The notes beneath the pieces are model-generated. The model saw only the letters and a program-made list of their open reading frames with translations. It did no database searches and was not told the DNA's origin. The position numbers and the translations under genes were made by a program. From NCBI GenBank assembly GCA_910589415.1, contig OU342631.1, positions 1,550,001 to 1,614,000 on the forward strand: DNA of 64,000 nucleotides, read 5' to 3'. Origin of the DNA: Malachius bipustulatus (taxonomy: Eukaryota; Arthropoda; Insecta; Coleoptera; Melyridae). Below are positions 1 through 12,379 of this stretch, piece after piece (the stretch's first letter is position 1; each line of letters starts with the position of its first letter).

Positions 1-619
1 TCAATTTTTAACGAATCTTCAATTCTTTTAATGCCCCCTTTTCAGTTTTGAAAAGGTTTTAATTTTTAAATATACGTCAGACTTGGCGGTGGCGATCCGA
101 AGGACTTTGTTAAACTTTTATCTAACCTCATGAAACTTGTATTTCCGTCTCCATTTTAATTTTTTGCTATACCATAATTTATTAATATACGTACGGTAGC
201 TGGATAACGTGACAACTGTCCCGATGATGGGGTAAAACCCGAAACCGGTCGACATGATAATTTATAAATTATATTCTTAATAATTACTATGACCAAAAAT
301 TTTTCCCTTTTAATTTCTATTTGTTAATCGCGCGATTATTTTGGCGCGTAATGCAGTTACGCATTCACTATGACTCCGTGCCCTTAGCCGATAAATATTA
401 TTAATTGGCAAATCAAAATAAATGCAAGAAAAGCCTCAAAAAAATTCAACGGATGTACCCTAGCTATTTATAGGCAAGTGGTTTCTTGAAACTGTACTAT
501 GATTAAAGATTTTTTTCGGTAACTTTTTGTAGAGGTAATATTACACCTTAAAACCACAAAAAGCAGCTCTGGAGAGGTGTCTCATTCTCCTCCTTTCACC
601 CCCCCCCCCCCTAAAAACA
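1..619. other. AT-rich non-coding stretch, no gene seen
   Basis: No coding signal is visible on either strand. The stretch holds the hammerhead-like motif at 217-254 (listed separately) and ends in a C homopolymer at about 600-611. Confidence 0.6.
217..254 (+). ncRNA. Hammerhead-like self-cleaving motif (probable Penelope-like debris), copy 1
   Basis: Pieces in order: stem I 5' side TGTC (217-220); core CCGATGA (221-227, canonical is CTGANGA, so U4 is C); one extra T (228); stem II GGG/CCC (229-231 with 238-240) with a six-base loop; GAA (241-243); self-complementary stem III ACCGGT (244-249); C17 (250); stem I 3' side GACA (251-254), which pairs perfectly with TGTC. Penelope-like retroelements are known to carry small hammerheads with very short stem III. 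The U4-to-C change and the extra base after A9 make activity uncertain. The same architecture recurs at 41561, 51755, 51894 and 55198. Confidence 0.5.
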
Positions 620-900
620 AGTCCTTTGGTAGGTGGTGGTGGTGGTGGTGATATGACCTCATAGTCATTAGTCACAAACTTTTGTACTGGAATGCAACAA
701 TGTCACAGAAGTATAAAGAAAATTACATCCTTATCTTAAACTGAATAATTCGACTTTTCTTCACTTTAATGTTTAGTTTTAATTTTTAGGTTTTTATTTT
801 TATTTTTTTTTAATTTTTCAATTTTTTTAATTTTTTATTTATTTTCTTATTATTTTAATTTTTATTTATTTATTTATTTATTTCTACAGTCCTTTGGTAG
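620..900. mobile_element. 255-bp insert flanked by a 13-bp perfect direct repeat
   Basis: AGTCCTTTGGTAG occurs at 620-632 and again at 888-900. Between them lie 255 bp that begin with a GGT microsatellite (about 633-650) and end in a T-rich run with TTTA repeats (about 780-885). A perfect 13-bp flanking repeat looks like a target-site duplication from target-primed reverse transcription. No coding remnant is visible, so the inserted family is unknown; a short SINE-like or truncated LINE copy is possible. Confidence 0.45.
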
Positions 901-3559
901 AAACAGCCTGATTACGCTAACAACTCATTAACCGCTGAGAGAAAATTCGCGCTCATTAAAAAATAATAATATTGCAATTTTTTCAATAGGAATTCGCTCG
1001 GAAACTACTTTTTTTTCAGTGGCCTAGAACAAGAACAGGTAGAGATCTCAAGTTTTGGTGACGGTCGTTACGGTCTAGGATCGATTGAGTAAAAATATTT
1101 TGAAAATCCCATATATTATGCATTTCTAGATTCTCTACAAAAACAAATAAGGGTGATTTTTCTAGTTGGAGTTTAAAATGGGTCTATGAGAAGTTAATGT
1201 ATCTTTGATAAATTAAAATCGAAAATTATCAACTTTTATTCAGTGTGTCCTACATCAAAAACGGCTCACGTGTCCCTATCTCAACTTTACATACGGTACC
1301 CTATATTGTGTAGTTGAAATTTTTATAGAGGGTGTTTATAATATTTAAGATTTTTCATAAAAATAGGCCCTAATGGCCGTCACTTAAATTGAGATCTGTA
1401 GTTTTTTTTAGTCTCCATATACTTTTAATAGACTACTAAGAAAGTTATCATGTATATTTTGTACAAAAAATAAATAAAAATCTTTTTTTTTAAGGAAATT
1501 GGTCAAGCTTTTTTTATAATAAGTAATTTTTTAGACAGTCGTCAAATAATGTTGACTTTTTTCCATCAATATGCGAATGAAAAATGGTACATTATTTCTG
1601 TCAACTCAGCAACGTGCGAGAAGTATTTCGCGAAGTAGAGCGACAACTATTTTCTTACATTGTATAGAAATCTTGTATTCCCTTTCATAGCAATAAAGTC
1701 AATAAAATCAACTTTGCACTAAATTAAAAATTTCCTTGCGTCATTTTTGTGATTTTTATTACGATTCTGTCACGTATTTCAATAGGTTGTCTAAAAAAGG
1801 TTGTATGCATCTCGAGCGCGAAATTATGGAGTTTTCGAAGGATTTTTTTGTAGTAGCTCTCGCCAAGTTTCGGCAAAAACACTCTCATTATCAAGCGCCA
1901 AAGTTCAATTTCGCTCATTAGATACATAATAATATAAATAACTATTTTGATATGCTATACTTTGTGCGATGGATCTTTGCGTACCGTCACAACTAAACAA
2001 CTCAATAATTTTCGCTTTGATAAGACAGTGGCGTTCCTATGTTGTTGTATTTAGGTGTACACTGTTTTTATAACTGAATAGGTAAATGTATGTAAACGGT
2101 TGTACGTTTGTGTATTGTTGATCGCGTAATAGGTAGGTAAAACTGATTCAAATGTACGCAACACTTTGTACTATACCTGTTTACAATACTTTTAAAATTA
2201 TGAGATATGAAATTTAACCACCAATTGAAAAATTCTCGGACGTCTATGAGTTCGCAGACGGTAGCAAAACATATTATTATTTTCTATTTTTGTTTCATTC
2301 ATAATCGTATTATCATTGGATGTCTGAGTCTCAGTAGACATACGTCTTTGAACAAAGTATAAACGGTTATCGAGTTGTTAGCTAAATAAGGCTTCTACAA
2401 ACTAATGGGGGATTTCTGGATGGATGCGGCACCCTCTAAAGCTGATTGTTGTGGTTTTATAGTATATGATACCTCTATCAAGAGTTCCTGAAGAAAATTT
2501 AAGATCCAAGTTTTTCGAATAAAATTTCCGTATAGGCGGATCCCGAAATGGCGGACACGGCGTTCTCTACAAACTGTTGTAGAGAATGGAAATCCAGCTG
2601 CAAATCAAATCCAATTCAGGTATTGTCAAAAGTGTCAAAAGTTATCAAAATTGTCTAAAAAAATCTGAAGCTGAAATTTTTTGACGTTGCATTCATAAGA
2701 ATACCCTCTAGATGCTTATCATTTCTTCTAGAAACTTTATGCAACTGCAACATTATTTCATTTATTAGTCCAGTATAGGTACTCGTACTTATTATGTAAA
2801 TAATCATTTATCACACAACTTAGGTATTACCAAAATGAATATATCAATCGTTTCTGAAACCTTGAAACAAGATTCAAAGGCTGACTGAGATGAAGCAGAA
2901 CACTGTAGACGTGGCACAGATTTCAATTAACGTAATTGCTGGGAATGTTCTGCCCTGCTATACACAATCTTGTCCTTCCACAATTGAAAAAGTTTAGCTC
3001 CCAACGGACTTAATAATGAATATTTGCAGCGGTAGTTTGTGTTCCATTTAATTAAAGTTCAGATGCTATAATTATGCAGATTGATTACATATAATAAAGT
3101 CTTCATAGTAAGTGCTGAAAATACCATCTGTTCAAATGAAACTCCAAGTTGATGTTGGGTTTTAGCCAGAAAGGGATAATGATATTCATTTTCTTGGATG
3201 TCAAAAAATCAAAATGAAGTATCATAATTAGGCTTATAAAGCCAGTTTCATTGCAATACAAAAGTTCATTTAAAAGTTAAAGTCTAATTTCACCTTGGTC
3301 ACGACTGCTGTTTTTTTTGAAGTCACTTAGCTAAAGTGATTTTTTAAAGTGTATATGAAACCAGCCGTTAATAAATGGAAAAATATCTACTGTGGATCGG
3401 ACTTTCCGATTGTCACGAAAAAAAATTTTTTTTGAACTTATAATTTCTATCAGCGACCAAAAAATTTGGGATCTATCTACACTTGAGGAGCAAATACGGA
3501 AAACAAGTTTAGTCCATTTTTGGAAATTTTCAACTAAGCGTTCCACGTTATACTTTCTA
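901..3559. other. AT-rich non-coding stretch, no gene seen
   Basis: Open frames here are short and lack domain resemblance. The two roughly 60-residue frames near 1724-1927 overlap on opposite strands and show no family motif. I see no long repeat or RNA gene. Confidence 0.5.
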
Positions 3560-5290
3560 CTCAGTTCGAAATACGGGATATTTTAAAATAGATATGAAAA
3601 TGGAAGTTGTGATTCTTTCGATAAAGTTCCGATTAATATGGGTCCGCAAAGCACCATTTTCGAGAGGGTGTTGTATTGTATTTGTATTTGTATTTTTGAG
3701 GGTAATCATGTTACTGCAACCAAAAAGATCTATTGTATCCCCTCTACTGTGCTTCGCCTGGTGTGGAATCCCTTTAATGAAACACCCTCTCCAAGTTCGT
3801 TTCCTTGAGAAACTTCAGGATTTTGAGAGGATCAAGGTCTGGTAAGTTCCCTGCCTCTAGCTGGTGGTGGCCCAGAACATTACTTCTTTTAAGTTCTAAC
3901 GCATCGCAGTTAAGCAGCAGGTGACGTGGTGTCTCGTCTCCTTTCCCGCAGAATCTGCAGACGCCATTGTCTTCTATGCCTAACTTCCTCAGGTGTTCCT
4001 TGAGCTTGCAATGTCCCGCCAGTAATCCCGTCAGTGTTCTGAGACGTTCCTTGCTGAGGTTGACGAGTATCTTCGACCTCTCTCGGTTAAAATTCCCGAG
4101 AAGTTCTTTGGCTTGTCTCAACCCCGAGAGTGTTCCTCCAATGGGTTTCCCTCAATTTCCTTCTTCATTTTGGAGTTCTGCTTGAAGAAAGTATCTTCGA
4201 AGCCACAGAATGGTTCTGGTCCTATGAAGGGTGTCGATGCTCCTTTTCTTGCCAATGAGTGGGCATTCTTTCTTGCGTCTTCTATCCAGTGACGCATCTT
4301 ATCAGCCTGGACCCCCGCCTTAGGATTTAGTTTTTTTATTGAGGTTGTCTACTCTTGGTTCCGGCGATTAAGCCCAGACCCCCGCATCTCTCTGTGCGCG
4401 GAACGTGACCACGACAACAGATGATACGGTATATCAAAGATTCCACAGTCGGACGTCTCTGGCGCCGTTGCCCCTAGTGCAGACCTTTAGTCACGACACG
4501 ACAACTAGGTTAGGGGGAGAGGGTGTTAAAAGTTAGTTTTTTGACGATTTTCAGAAACCCTTTTCACGTTTTCACATTCACGTATGGAAATGAATCACAG
4601 CTCACTGGTGAAATAAAAAAGAGAAGAATGACCAGCTAGAGCCAATCAAAACTGTGCAGATACAAGAAATTACCGTTCAGAACGCCTTCATAGCACTGGT
4701 AAAATCCATTTAAAATGATAATGACACGAACATCTTCGAACATCAAACTGAATAACATGATTGCAGTGCATTGCAGTCTTGTTTTGACTTGGTTTAGTTA
4801 GATACACTGCCCTGCACTGCGGCAGCGGCACGGGACATCGACGAATGGGCAGCTGACCAGAGCGCCAGAGCCCAGAGAAACGGCTAGCAGGCAAAACGAG
4901 TTTGGACACAAGTCTCTATGCCTAATAATGTGGTGCCTTGCTATAAAGTTAATAAAATTATTAAATAGGTATTTCATATAATATTTTGAAAGCAGTGGCG
5001 TAGTATAGAGAAAAACAGCATTTTATGATGAAAAATGTGAAAGTGGAAACATGTTATTACGGTTCCTAAATATAAACATAATCATAACTGCTCTAATGGT
5101 CGCTCTATTTCTATATGTATAGAAATGAAGCTCTATATCTCAACGGTTCCTGAGATATCGTCAAAAAACGAAAAAAAAAAATTTTTTTACACCGTTTATC
5201 GTAAAAAAGATGCGCTTTCGTCCATAAGTTAATGGGAGCTTTTTTCTTAGAATGAACGAAGGAATCACACATTCAATAATTTTCCGATAC
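3560..5290. repeat. Old palindromic element, same family as 60738-61442, split by a LINE
   Basis: The left part (about 3590-3672) carries the phrase ATGGGTCCGCAAA followed by CACCATTTTCGAGA, also seen near 60820-60850. The part after the LINE resumes with TTTTTTGACGATTTTCAG (about 4530-4555), matching 60870-60890. The segments around 5010-5060 and 5120-5200 match 61090-61140 and 61270-61320 (AACAGCATTTTATGATGAAA; CTGAGATATCGT). The two copies are therefore the same repeat. Terminal sequences of this copy are eroded, so the outer limits are approximate. Confidence 0.6.
3673..4516 (-). pseudogene. 5'-truncated LINE insertion: RNase H tail and C-terminal zinc finger (I/R1/Jockey-type)
   Basis: Reading the minus strand, the segment at about 4300-4130 encodes an RNase H C-terminal tail (an NAHSLARKGAS stretch followed by TPFIGPEPFCG). 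A frame at 4121-3774 then carries LTGLLAGHCKLKEHLRKLG and CRFCGKGDETPRHLLLNC, a C-x2-C-x8-H-x4-C finger typical of the end of ORF2 in insect I/R1/Jockey-like LINEs. The two parts are in different frames, so the copy is dead. The 3' tail, at the left end in window coordinates, reads as (AAATAC)n. A perfect 11-bp target duplication GAGAGGGTGTT flanks it at 3662-3672 and 4517-4527. It sits inside an older palindromic element, giving a clear insertion order. Confidence 0.8.
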
Positions 5291-7404
5291 ATGTTTTGAA
5301 GCACCATGTATTTTAAGCTGAATACTCCAATAAGACTGAAAAATCTTTCCCCTTCCAATGGATACAGTGTACCATGTTCAGAATCGTTGGTCCTCACGAT
5401 TTTGACAATGATAATCATAAGAATTTTGACATCATATAAGACACGGTCTTCACTGTTGAGGTATTCTGAAAGATACGCTTGTTTTGAGCTTTCAGAAATT
5501 TGAGGAAGTCGCTATTGTCATGTTTCTCAGATACGACCGACTACCTTTAATCTGAGCTGCACAGGTTTCAAGTTCTTCATTGTGCATTTTTTAGTAGTTT
5601 GTTGTTTGTAGATAGTTTGTTACTAACTTAATCTTCGAGTTGTTCTGCAGTTTTATCATTTGAACATCAAATGAATACTCACACAGATGGTTTTTAGCAG
5701 CCACACGGACATAGCTTCCATAATCCGGCTGTAAGGGTATTATTTCGCTGCGAATCAATCTTTTCCTACGCAAAATTCTTTCTTCCATAATATTTTGACT
5801 GATTTTTGATCCAGAACATAAAACCGTTTAATAAGTAGGTATCGAAGACAAAAAGACAAAACTCTATACTTACACGGATAAAAAATCAGATAAGGAAAGG
5901 TTTTAAGAAGAAGTAGGCTCAGCACTTTTTATTTTACACTCGCGGAATTTTGAAGGTGGGATTACATTCTTCACCTCCTTATTATCTCCCCCACTGGATT
6001 AAAGAATATTTCATTGGGAGTGTCAAATCATATACTTCAATTAGTTCAACTGTAAAAAAATTCGAGTTATTCTGATCTGCCTATTTTTAACTAAAGCTCC
6101 AAAGACCCATATCTATAGAAAAATTATCGCTCCTGCATATGTTAAAGTATCTGGTAGCAGTAGATTGGAATTATTGTAGCAATATCAGGCTAGCCGCTTA
6201 CTTGATTCCAACCACGATTTCGTGATCCAAAATGTAATGCGATTCGAACCATTTATTAGAGCTTCCGCATGTAGTACAATTCGTTCAATTGCCCTAATGC
6301 CTAAAGTAATATGCACTGTCATAATCTACGCAATCACTCACGTACAGTCCCGGTCACAAAATTGTTACCAAAATTATACTGTTAATTCTAAAAAAATCTT
6401 ATACCTACCTAAATTAATTTTTGTTTTTTAATTCAGTGGAATGTCAACTGTGTTTTGCCATTTTTTTTTGTAAGCATAAAAAAACCTACTTTTGTTCTGT
6501 CAACTTATTTTCCAATTATTGTTGTTATACCCAGCTTATTTATATTAGTTGATTATACACACTGAATAGAATGAATATGAGATAAGCTTATGGTGCGTTC
6601 TAACTTTAAAAATATTTTCACCTACGTCCTACGTCAGCTGACAAAATTGCGATAGTAAACACATAAATTGAAAGTAATGAATGCTCATTTTTTATTATTT
6701 TCGAATGACGTGTTTTGTCATCTTGTGCGGCTGATTCTGGTACTTATAAAATAACAGTTTGATTACAAAATAGACCCCAAGAATAACGCATCAACGAGAA
6801 GTGAGACAGGCGTCTATGGAAAATGTGTTTTTCCACCGTTTACGAGCAATTTTCTCATTAGTATGCGGTTGACGAAGACTTACGAAGATTTACGTCAATA
6901 TAGATGTCACAAGATTTAGTTTAACAAGCAGATTAGTCATAAGCGAAATTATTATATCCCATCATAAATACAATTTTCTTCTTGGTGAAAGCAATTTTGT
7001 TCGCTGCAAATATTTGGAAAACCTCGACATTAATATCTTCCTACTGAGTAAGGTACCTACTGAGCAGCATCGTGCACTCCAATTTCTGACTACTGTCAGG
7101 TTTCCTCACTTAAACCAGTGTGGTTGCTTAAAGTATATAGCGGTATCCTTTCCTTAGAAAAAATGAGAAAACCCAGGGCTTCAAGAATTGATCCCCGCGG
7201 CATCCTATTAATCAACTATTAACGAGATCATCTATTTACAAATACTTTCGAAAAAGTTTAATAATTTTGTTAGGTATAACATTGGCTCTACACGTTTCAG
7301 ATGACAATGACACAAACAACCCAGAAGGAATAAATTGAATATTTCAGTAATGGTGCATACTTAAAAAAAATCCCGAAACACGTCAATTTTAAATTATAAA
7401 ATGA
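5291..7404. other. AT-rich non-coding stretch, no gene seen
   Basis: Only short frames of at most 69 codons, none resembling a known family. No long tandem or inverted repeat is apparent. Confidence 0.45.
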
Positions 7405-7950
7405 TACCCTGCAGCGTACAAATTTCATCCCTAAAGTCAACCCCCTTCGAGCGACAGTTGCCCCCTAAATTTTGAAACGGAAAGTATAGGGGTTTGTGAT
7501 ACACCATTTACAAGGTCTCGTCATTCTTTACACAACAATTATTATGTTTTCAAATTTATGTAAAAATTTACATTGAAAATGAATTAAAATCATCTGATTT
7601 AGGAAATTCGTTACAATACACTACTAACAAAAAGTGATACAATTTGATTTTTGAAGATTTAAAGAACAAAAACTCAAAAAACTTAGTTTAGGAGATGTTC
7701 AAAATGGTCGCCTTGAACGTCTTGGCACAATCCTAATCTTAAATAAAAATTTCTTCCAACGTTATCATTTCTTTATAAATTTTTTTGCAATAAATTTGAA
7801 AACAATACCATTTATGTATAGAGAATTAAGAGAATGAAACCCTTACTTCCCATTTAAAAATTTAGGGGTGGCAGCTGTCACTCGAAAGGGGGTTGACTTT
7901 ACGGACGAAATTAGTAAGCTGCTGGTTGGAATTTTTCACACTGTATACAC
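7405..7950. mobile_element. Inverted-repeat (foldback/MITE-like) element
   Basis: Two arms of about 90 bp are inverted copies: 7411-7500 (contains TAAAGTCAACCCCCTTCGAG) and 7830-7923 (contains CTCGAAAGGGGGTTGACTTTA). The roughly 330 bp between them is AT-rich and contains a TTCAAAATGGTCGCC phrase. No transposase frame is left. Arm identity is visibly below that of the palindrome at 54391, suggesting greater age. Confidence 0.6.
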
Positions 7951-7984
7951 TCTTCTAGTGTGATATTTTACTTTTCAACTCTAG

Positions 7985-8690
7985 GGTGATATTTGTAATT
8001 TTCGCAGGTGGTCGTCGGAAAATTGATTAAACCAGCTTCTTGAATAATTAGTTCAAGTGTGTTGCTTACAATTTTATCATGCTCTGCTTTTGTGTTTACC
8101 TCAATTGAATCATCGAGCAATCATCCATAAATATGAACAACTGAGTTTTTTTACACCTTCCGAAACTGGTAACATCCTTTTGTTGGAGTCCTTCTGGAGC
8201 AGAAGTATCCCAAATAGTATACCTCCCACAATAAATGATGAAAGTGGTGTAAATCTTGTGATTCTGTAGCCAAGCTTAGTTGTCAGAATCAGTGATTGGC
8301 GCCGAGTTTTGTTAAGTACTCTGCCTTTTCTAATCCAGCAAGTGACAATTCGAATCTAGGGATTGTATGGAACTGATGCCGTGTTTAACACTTCTATTCA
8401 ATGACTATTGGTTCATATCCTTCTGTTGAATGGTCCACAGGAATGATTACTCCTTTTCTGTGCATGTCGTCTAGAGTTGCTTTTAATTCGTCTTCCTACG
8501 TCAAAGCTGTCGGTGTATATAAATGGCGTAAGCGGTCGCATTTTCCTTAAATTTGATTGTTGCAAGTTCCTTGAATAACTTTGCACATTTTTACACCATC
8601 AGTTTAAGTTTTCTGTTACAGAAAATATACTTTTGACGAGGTCAAGGTTTTCACATGCCTTTTGACTTCAGCAATGGTATGAGTAAGTAC
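7985..8690 (-). pseudogene. Ty3/gypsy-like reverse transcriptase relic
   Basis: Minus-strand translation in broken frames gives the ordered RT landmarks of Ty3/gypsy pol: ELKATLDDMHRKGVIIPVD (RT entry block), PRFELSLAGLEKAEYLTKLGA (the block usually reading F-T-K-L-D-A), then SLATESQDLHHF and a degraded W/GRY block, and finally FIFMDD near 8125-8145 (equivalent of Y-x-D-D) followed by NTKAEHDKIVSNTLELIIQEAGL. Stops, frameshifts and a deletion after the VDH block show it is dead. The first catalytic Asp is replaced by Gly in the L-G-A block. No protease, RNase H, integrase or LTR was recognised around it. Family assignment rests on motif order, not on a search. Confidence 0.7.
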
Positions 8691-10392
8691 TTCTATTTAT
8701 TCAGAGGCGAATTCTTTCTTTCCATAGTTTCTTTTGCCATTGTTACTCTAGTAGTTAAGGGCTTCTGGTGGGCTAGTGGCGGAAAATTAAATTTCACGTT
8801 TCTAAAATTTTCCTGAGAGGTTTTTTATTTTTATTTTTAAGAAAAATAATTTTAAAACCGATCATCGGCAACTAGCTGAAAAAAAGATATAAGTATCAAG
8901 TACAGCATTTTCAAATGTTGTCCATTCACATATATAAATTAAACCGTGAAATTTTGTATGTATTATTGATTAAACTACTAAAAGCGGTATGTAGGTACAA
9001 ATTGGTTAATTTGTATAAAGGAACTATTTAGATCCAGATATAAATCCAAATAAAGAACTTCTCTTCATTAAAACACAATGAATTAATTGATCGATTTTCT
9101 GTTTGATTTCAACGGCAAATCAGAGGCAATAAATTATTTTAAGACATGTTCTGAATTCTGTTTTGTAATTATAATTTGGTTATAGACTGTAAAGCGAATG
9201 AACGGCGTAAAAACAGGAATATTGTTTGTAGTCTATGAAACGAAATTGAAGCAAGAGGATGTGATTAAAGTTCATTTACAGCTTTGGAGTTGGATAAAGT
9301 CTGGCGAAAATCTAATTTAATCACATGTTTTCAGCACTTTCAATCATAACGCAGCCCTTTGTAGCATCAAATCTTGACGAGCAATTTGGTGGCTTTGTTT
9401 CGGAGCATTGTGCGATTTTGACACTGGTAATATTTCTGTGAAATCTATGGATTCTTTACTTGGAAATAAAAGGAAATCCTTTTAACTTTAGAAATGGTTC
9501 TAAAAGCCTCGAAGCTTTATTTTTGTGGATTTAGATTACAATTTTTAATAGAAATATTTAACGTTGGAGGTTGAATTCGGAAGATCTGAGCCTCACGTAC
9601 CTAAGTACGTAATATAAAAGTGATCAGACAAATTCTAATTTAAGAAGATAAAAGGGCGTTTGGAATATGGAAAATTGCGTTCCTAAATAACATTCCAATT
9701 CGGAATACCGAAACAAAGAAAATTGCTATCTCGAAGAAATGTGTCTCTTTATTGAATTTTAGGGTAACTCAAACCCCGCATAATCCTTTTGGAAATTGGC
9801 TCCCGGTCAAAGTTGCAACTTTGTGGATTGGTAGTATTCGATGAGTGAACAGAAATCTTAATTAGCATAAACCCATAAAAACTCGTTTTCTTGAGTATTT
9901 ACCTCTGAAGATCGATAGGCCTTTGCATCACGAAAATATTTTTAAATATTGCCATGAAATCAACCCCCCCCCAAAAAAAACATTTTACAAAGAAATGTTT
10001 AGTCCATTTGTGGTGTCATTTATGTAATATACTTGACTTTGAATTTAAAATTAAATTGTTAAAACTGAAACGAGATATTTTTTTATGTTTTTTTCAAGAT
10101 TTTAATAATAATTGTTATATGCAATTATTAAAAGACACCAGGAAATGGAAACTTTTAGGAAATGGCTCAACAGACTTGAAAACTTCAACAGCAACAGAAG
10201 CAGCTTTTCAGACTTAACAAATTATTAATTTAACATTTCTCTATAAATCAATTTAAGGGGAAATGGGTGGGGGTTTAAAAAATATATGCGTGAATGCAAA
10301 GGAGATCAGAAAAATCCAACTTAATCCTAATCCGTTGAATAAATAGCCGAATTCCTTAAATTAACTTAGTCAATTGAAAGTGTCATAATTAA
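8691..10392. other. AT-rich non-coding stretch, no gene seen
   Basis: No frame over about 90 codons and none with recognisable motifs. No strong repeat noticed. Confidence 0.45.
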
Positions 10393-11474
10393 GGTCGATT
10401 CTCACTATATACTTCAAGGAACGGTGCAGAGACCGGCAAGGCACATGCCAGGCACGGGCTCTGCAATATTCATCTGACGTGTGTTTCAATGTGATCTAGC
10501 TCTCGCTGCTCCGCGGCTAGATTAATCACGTCCGCGTGCAGGCCCTAATTGAGATAGCGACATGGGGTAAGAAAATCTTGAAAGGGGACACTTAGCCCTA
10601 AAAAATGCCGGGTAGCGGAACCCGCTAACCCTAATCCTTGCCATTCTACAGGACCAAACGCGTTTGGTGACCCTGTGACCTTAATAATGGTCCGATCGAG
10701 GTCTACTGGGGCTCAAATCAAAGATAAAAAAAATTCCCGTCTGATGACGAAATTTTTTTTTACCCACACCCCCTTCTTTCATGGCAAAAAAACAGTTTTA
10801 AGAAAAAAAAGGGGGGAGGGAAATCGGGTTTTCTGCGGGCATCTTGCCAATATTGACGGAATCGAAAAAAAAAATACCATTTTAAAGTAGGCATTCCAAA
10901 GTGTCATCTCCCATTGGTTGGACCCGACGCCCCAATATTAGCGAAAGTTATAGCAATTTGAATTTTAATTATGATTTCCCCTCCCCCTCCCCCTCTAATC
11001 GAGATAGCGACTTTAAAATTTCAGGCATCATTGAGGACACTGCTGTCTGTCGATAAAAAAAAAATTAAGTCCCTAAGTCGATTTTTTCCATGCAATACAC
11101 GCGAACACGGACGGCGGTGTATTCGCACCGCGGCGGAACCCTGAAGCAAGGGCCTTAAAATTGAAAATGCGATATCTCGAGAACCGTTTGACCGATTTGG
11201 ACCAGTCAAAGTTCAAATTACGCGTCTTCGAGAGCTCTTCATTTTTCGACAGGATATTTACTATGCTCAGAGTTGAATTAAGCGAGTTATGTGCAAAAAA
11301 CCCATTGCCGATGTCTTCGCATGCACATTTCTCCGTCAGGGCGTCGATTAAATTTTTGAAAATGCCACCAAAATGAAGAGGGGGTCCAACTTTATGAAAA
11401 AAAAATCAAAAAAAATTCTCGAGTCCAAGGCGGTTCGAAAGTTAGACCCTCTCTACTATATAGTGAGAATCGGC
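10393..11474. mobile_element. Non-autonomous TIR element, 1082 bp, with 6-bp target duplication
   Basis: Both ends carry CGATTCTCACTATATA in inverted orientation (starts at about 10396; the inverted copy ends at about 11472). AATTAA lies immediately outside each end (10387-10392 and 11475-11480), consistent with a 6-bp target duplication. The interior is richer in GC than its surroundings, holds C and A homopolymer runs, and codes for nothing I recognise. The transposase superfamily cannot be assigned from ends this short. Confidence 0.6.
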
Positions 11475-11848
11475 AATTAATGAAATTTTCAAGTGCCCCT
11501 TCTGAGGTTAAACTACATGCATTGAACACTGAAGTAAGATGTGTTTTACAGATTTTGATCTGATATATTTATTACGTATTTATATACTTTTTTTTTAAAT
11601 GTTCAGACGTTATATTTGCACGCAGCTAAAGTAATTTCCATTCCAAGGTCATTTTTTTTCAATGCCAGTATATTTCCGTTTCTCAGAGCAATAATCACAC
11701 TTATTTTTCAACAAAGGAAAGTTTAACCTGTATGATATTGCTCAGAGGGTGAGTGATGGAAGGCCTTAGGTCATTTCTGCTATGTCAAAAAAAAAAAAAA
11801 AATAGGTAGACGGATTCATCGTATTACGTCTGATATTGAAAATATAGA

Positions 11849-12259
11849 TATAGTCCAATAAAGTCTAAAAAGTCATACGTATCGATTAAGAATACACATC
11901 CATTTGATAGTTCGATTTATTTTGTTTCATATACGTGGTTTTTATAGTAACCGTCCAGTTTGTCTAAACACTCCATCCCGCATAAATAAGTTTACGTCAA
12001 CATTGGTTTTGAATGAGAATTAAATGCACAACACAGAGGATAGAGTGTCATTACGTGATTAAATTTTCTGTAGTTGTCAGTGGCTCTCAAACTGACGTAA
12101 GCGTCATTCATTTATTGTTTGAATGATTCCTTCAATAATTTACGCTCGTTCACAACTTGACAATTAACTGCGTTTGACATTTTCTGGTGAAATTAAAAAT
12201 ATTAATTCGGACGGTTAGTGCGACGTCACATCTGACTTTTTAAAGTTAATCCTACTATA
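11849..12259 (+). mobile_element. MITE, copy 1 of a two-copy family in this window
   Basis: Aligns along its whole length with 59388-59800 by eye, with scattered substitutions and small indels. Shared blocks include ACCGTCCAGTTTGTCTAAAC, CACTCCATCCCGCATAAATA and TTTACGCTCGTTCACAACTT. The ends form imperfect inverted repeats: TATAGTCC..TAAAAAGT on the left and TTTTTAAAGTTAATCCTACTATA on the right. Length (411 bp), no coding capacity and TA-rich flanks fit a Tc1/mariner-type MITE, though the superfamily is inferred. Confidence 0.65.
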
Positions 12260-12379
12260 CATAGATTTTGTAATTTTATGACGAATATATATTTTTTCAC
12301 ATAATTTGCGTGTAGCACATGGCCTGGAAGCATTTTTGAAATATCAAAAAATTTAGTCGGGCTGTATTACAGCAACCTG

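Noticed and set aside
1724..1927. Overlapping frames of 61 and 67 codons on opposite strands
   Set aside because: No family motif, no supporting context, and length within chance expectation for AT-rich DNA.
6235..6260. GATTCGAACC-type words (also near 8345) as tRNA T-arms
   Set aside because: No acceptor, D-arm or anticodon arm could be matched at the required distances.
10740..10770. CTGATGACGAAA as another hammerhead core
   Set aside because: There is no room for stem II between CTGATGA and CGAAA and no complementary stem I halves.
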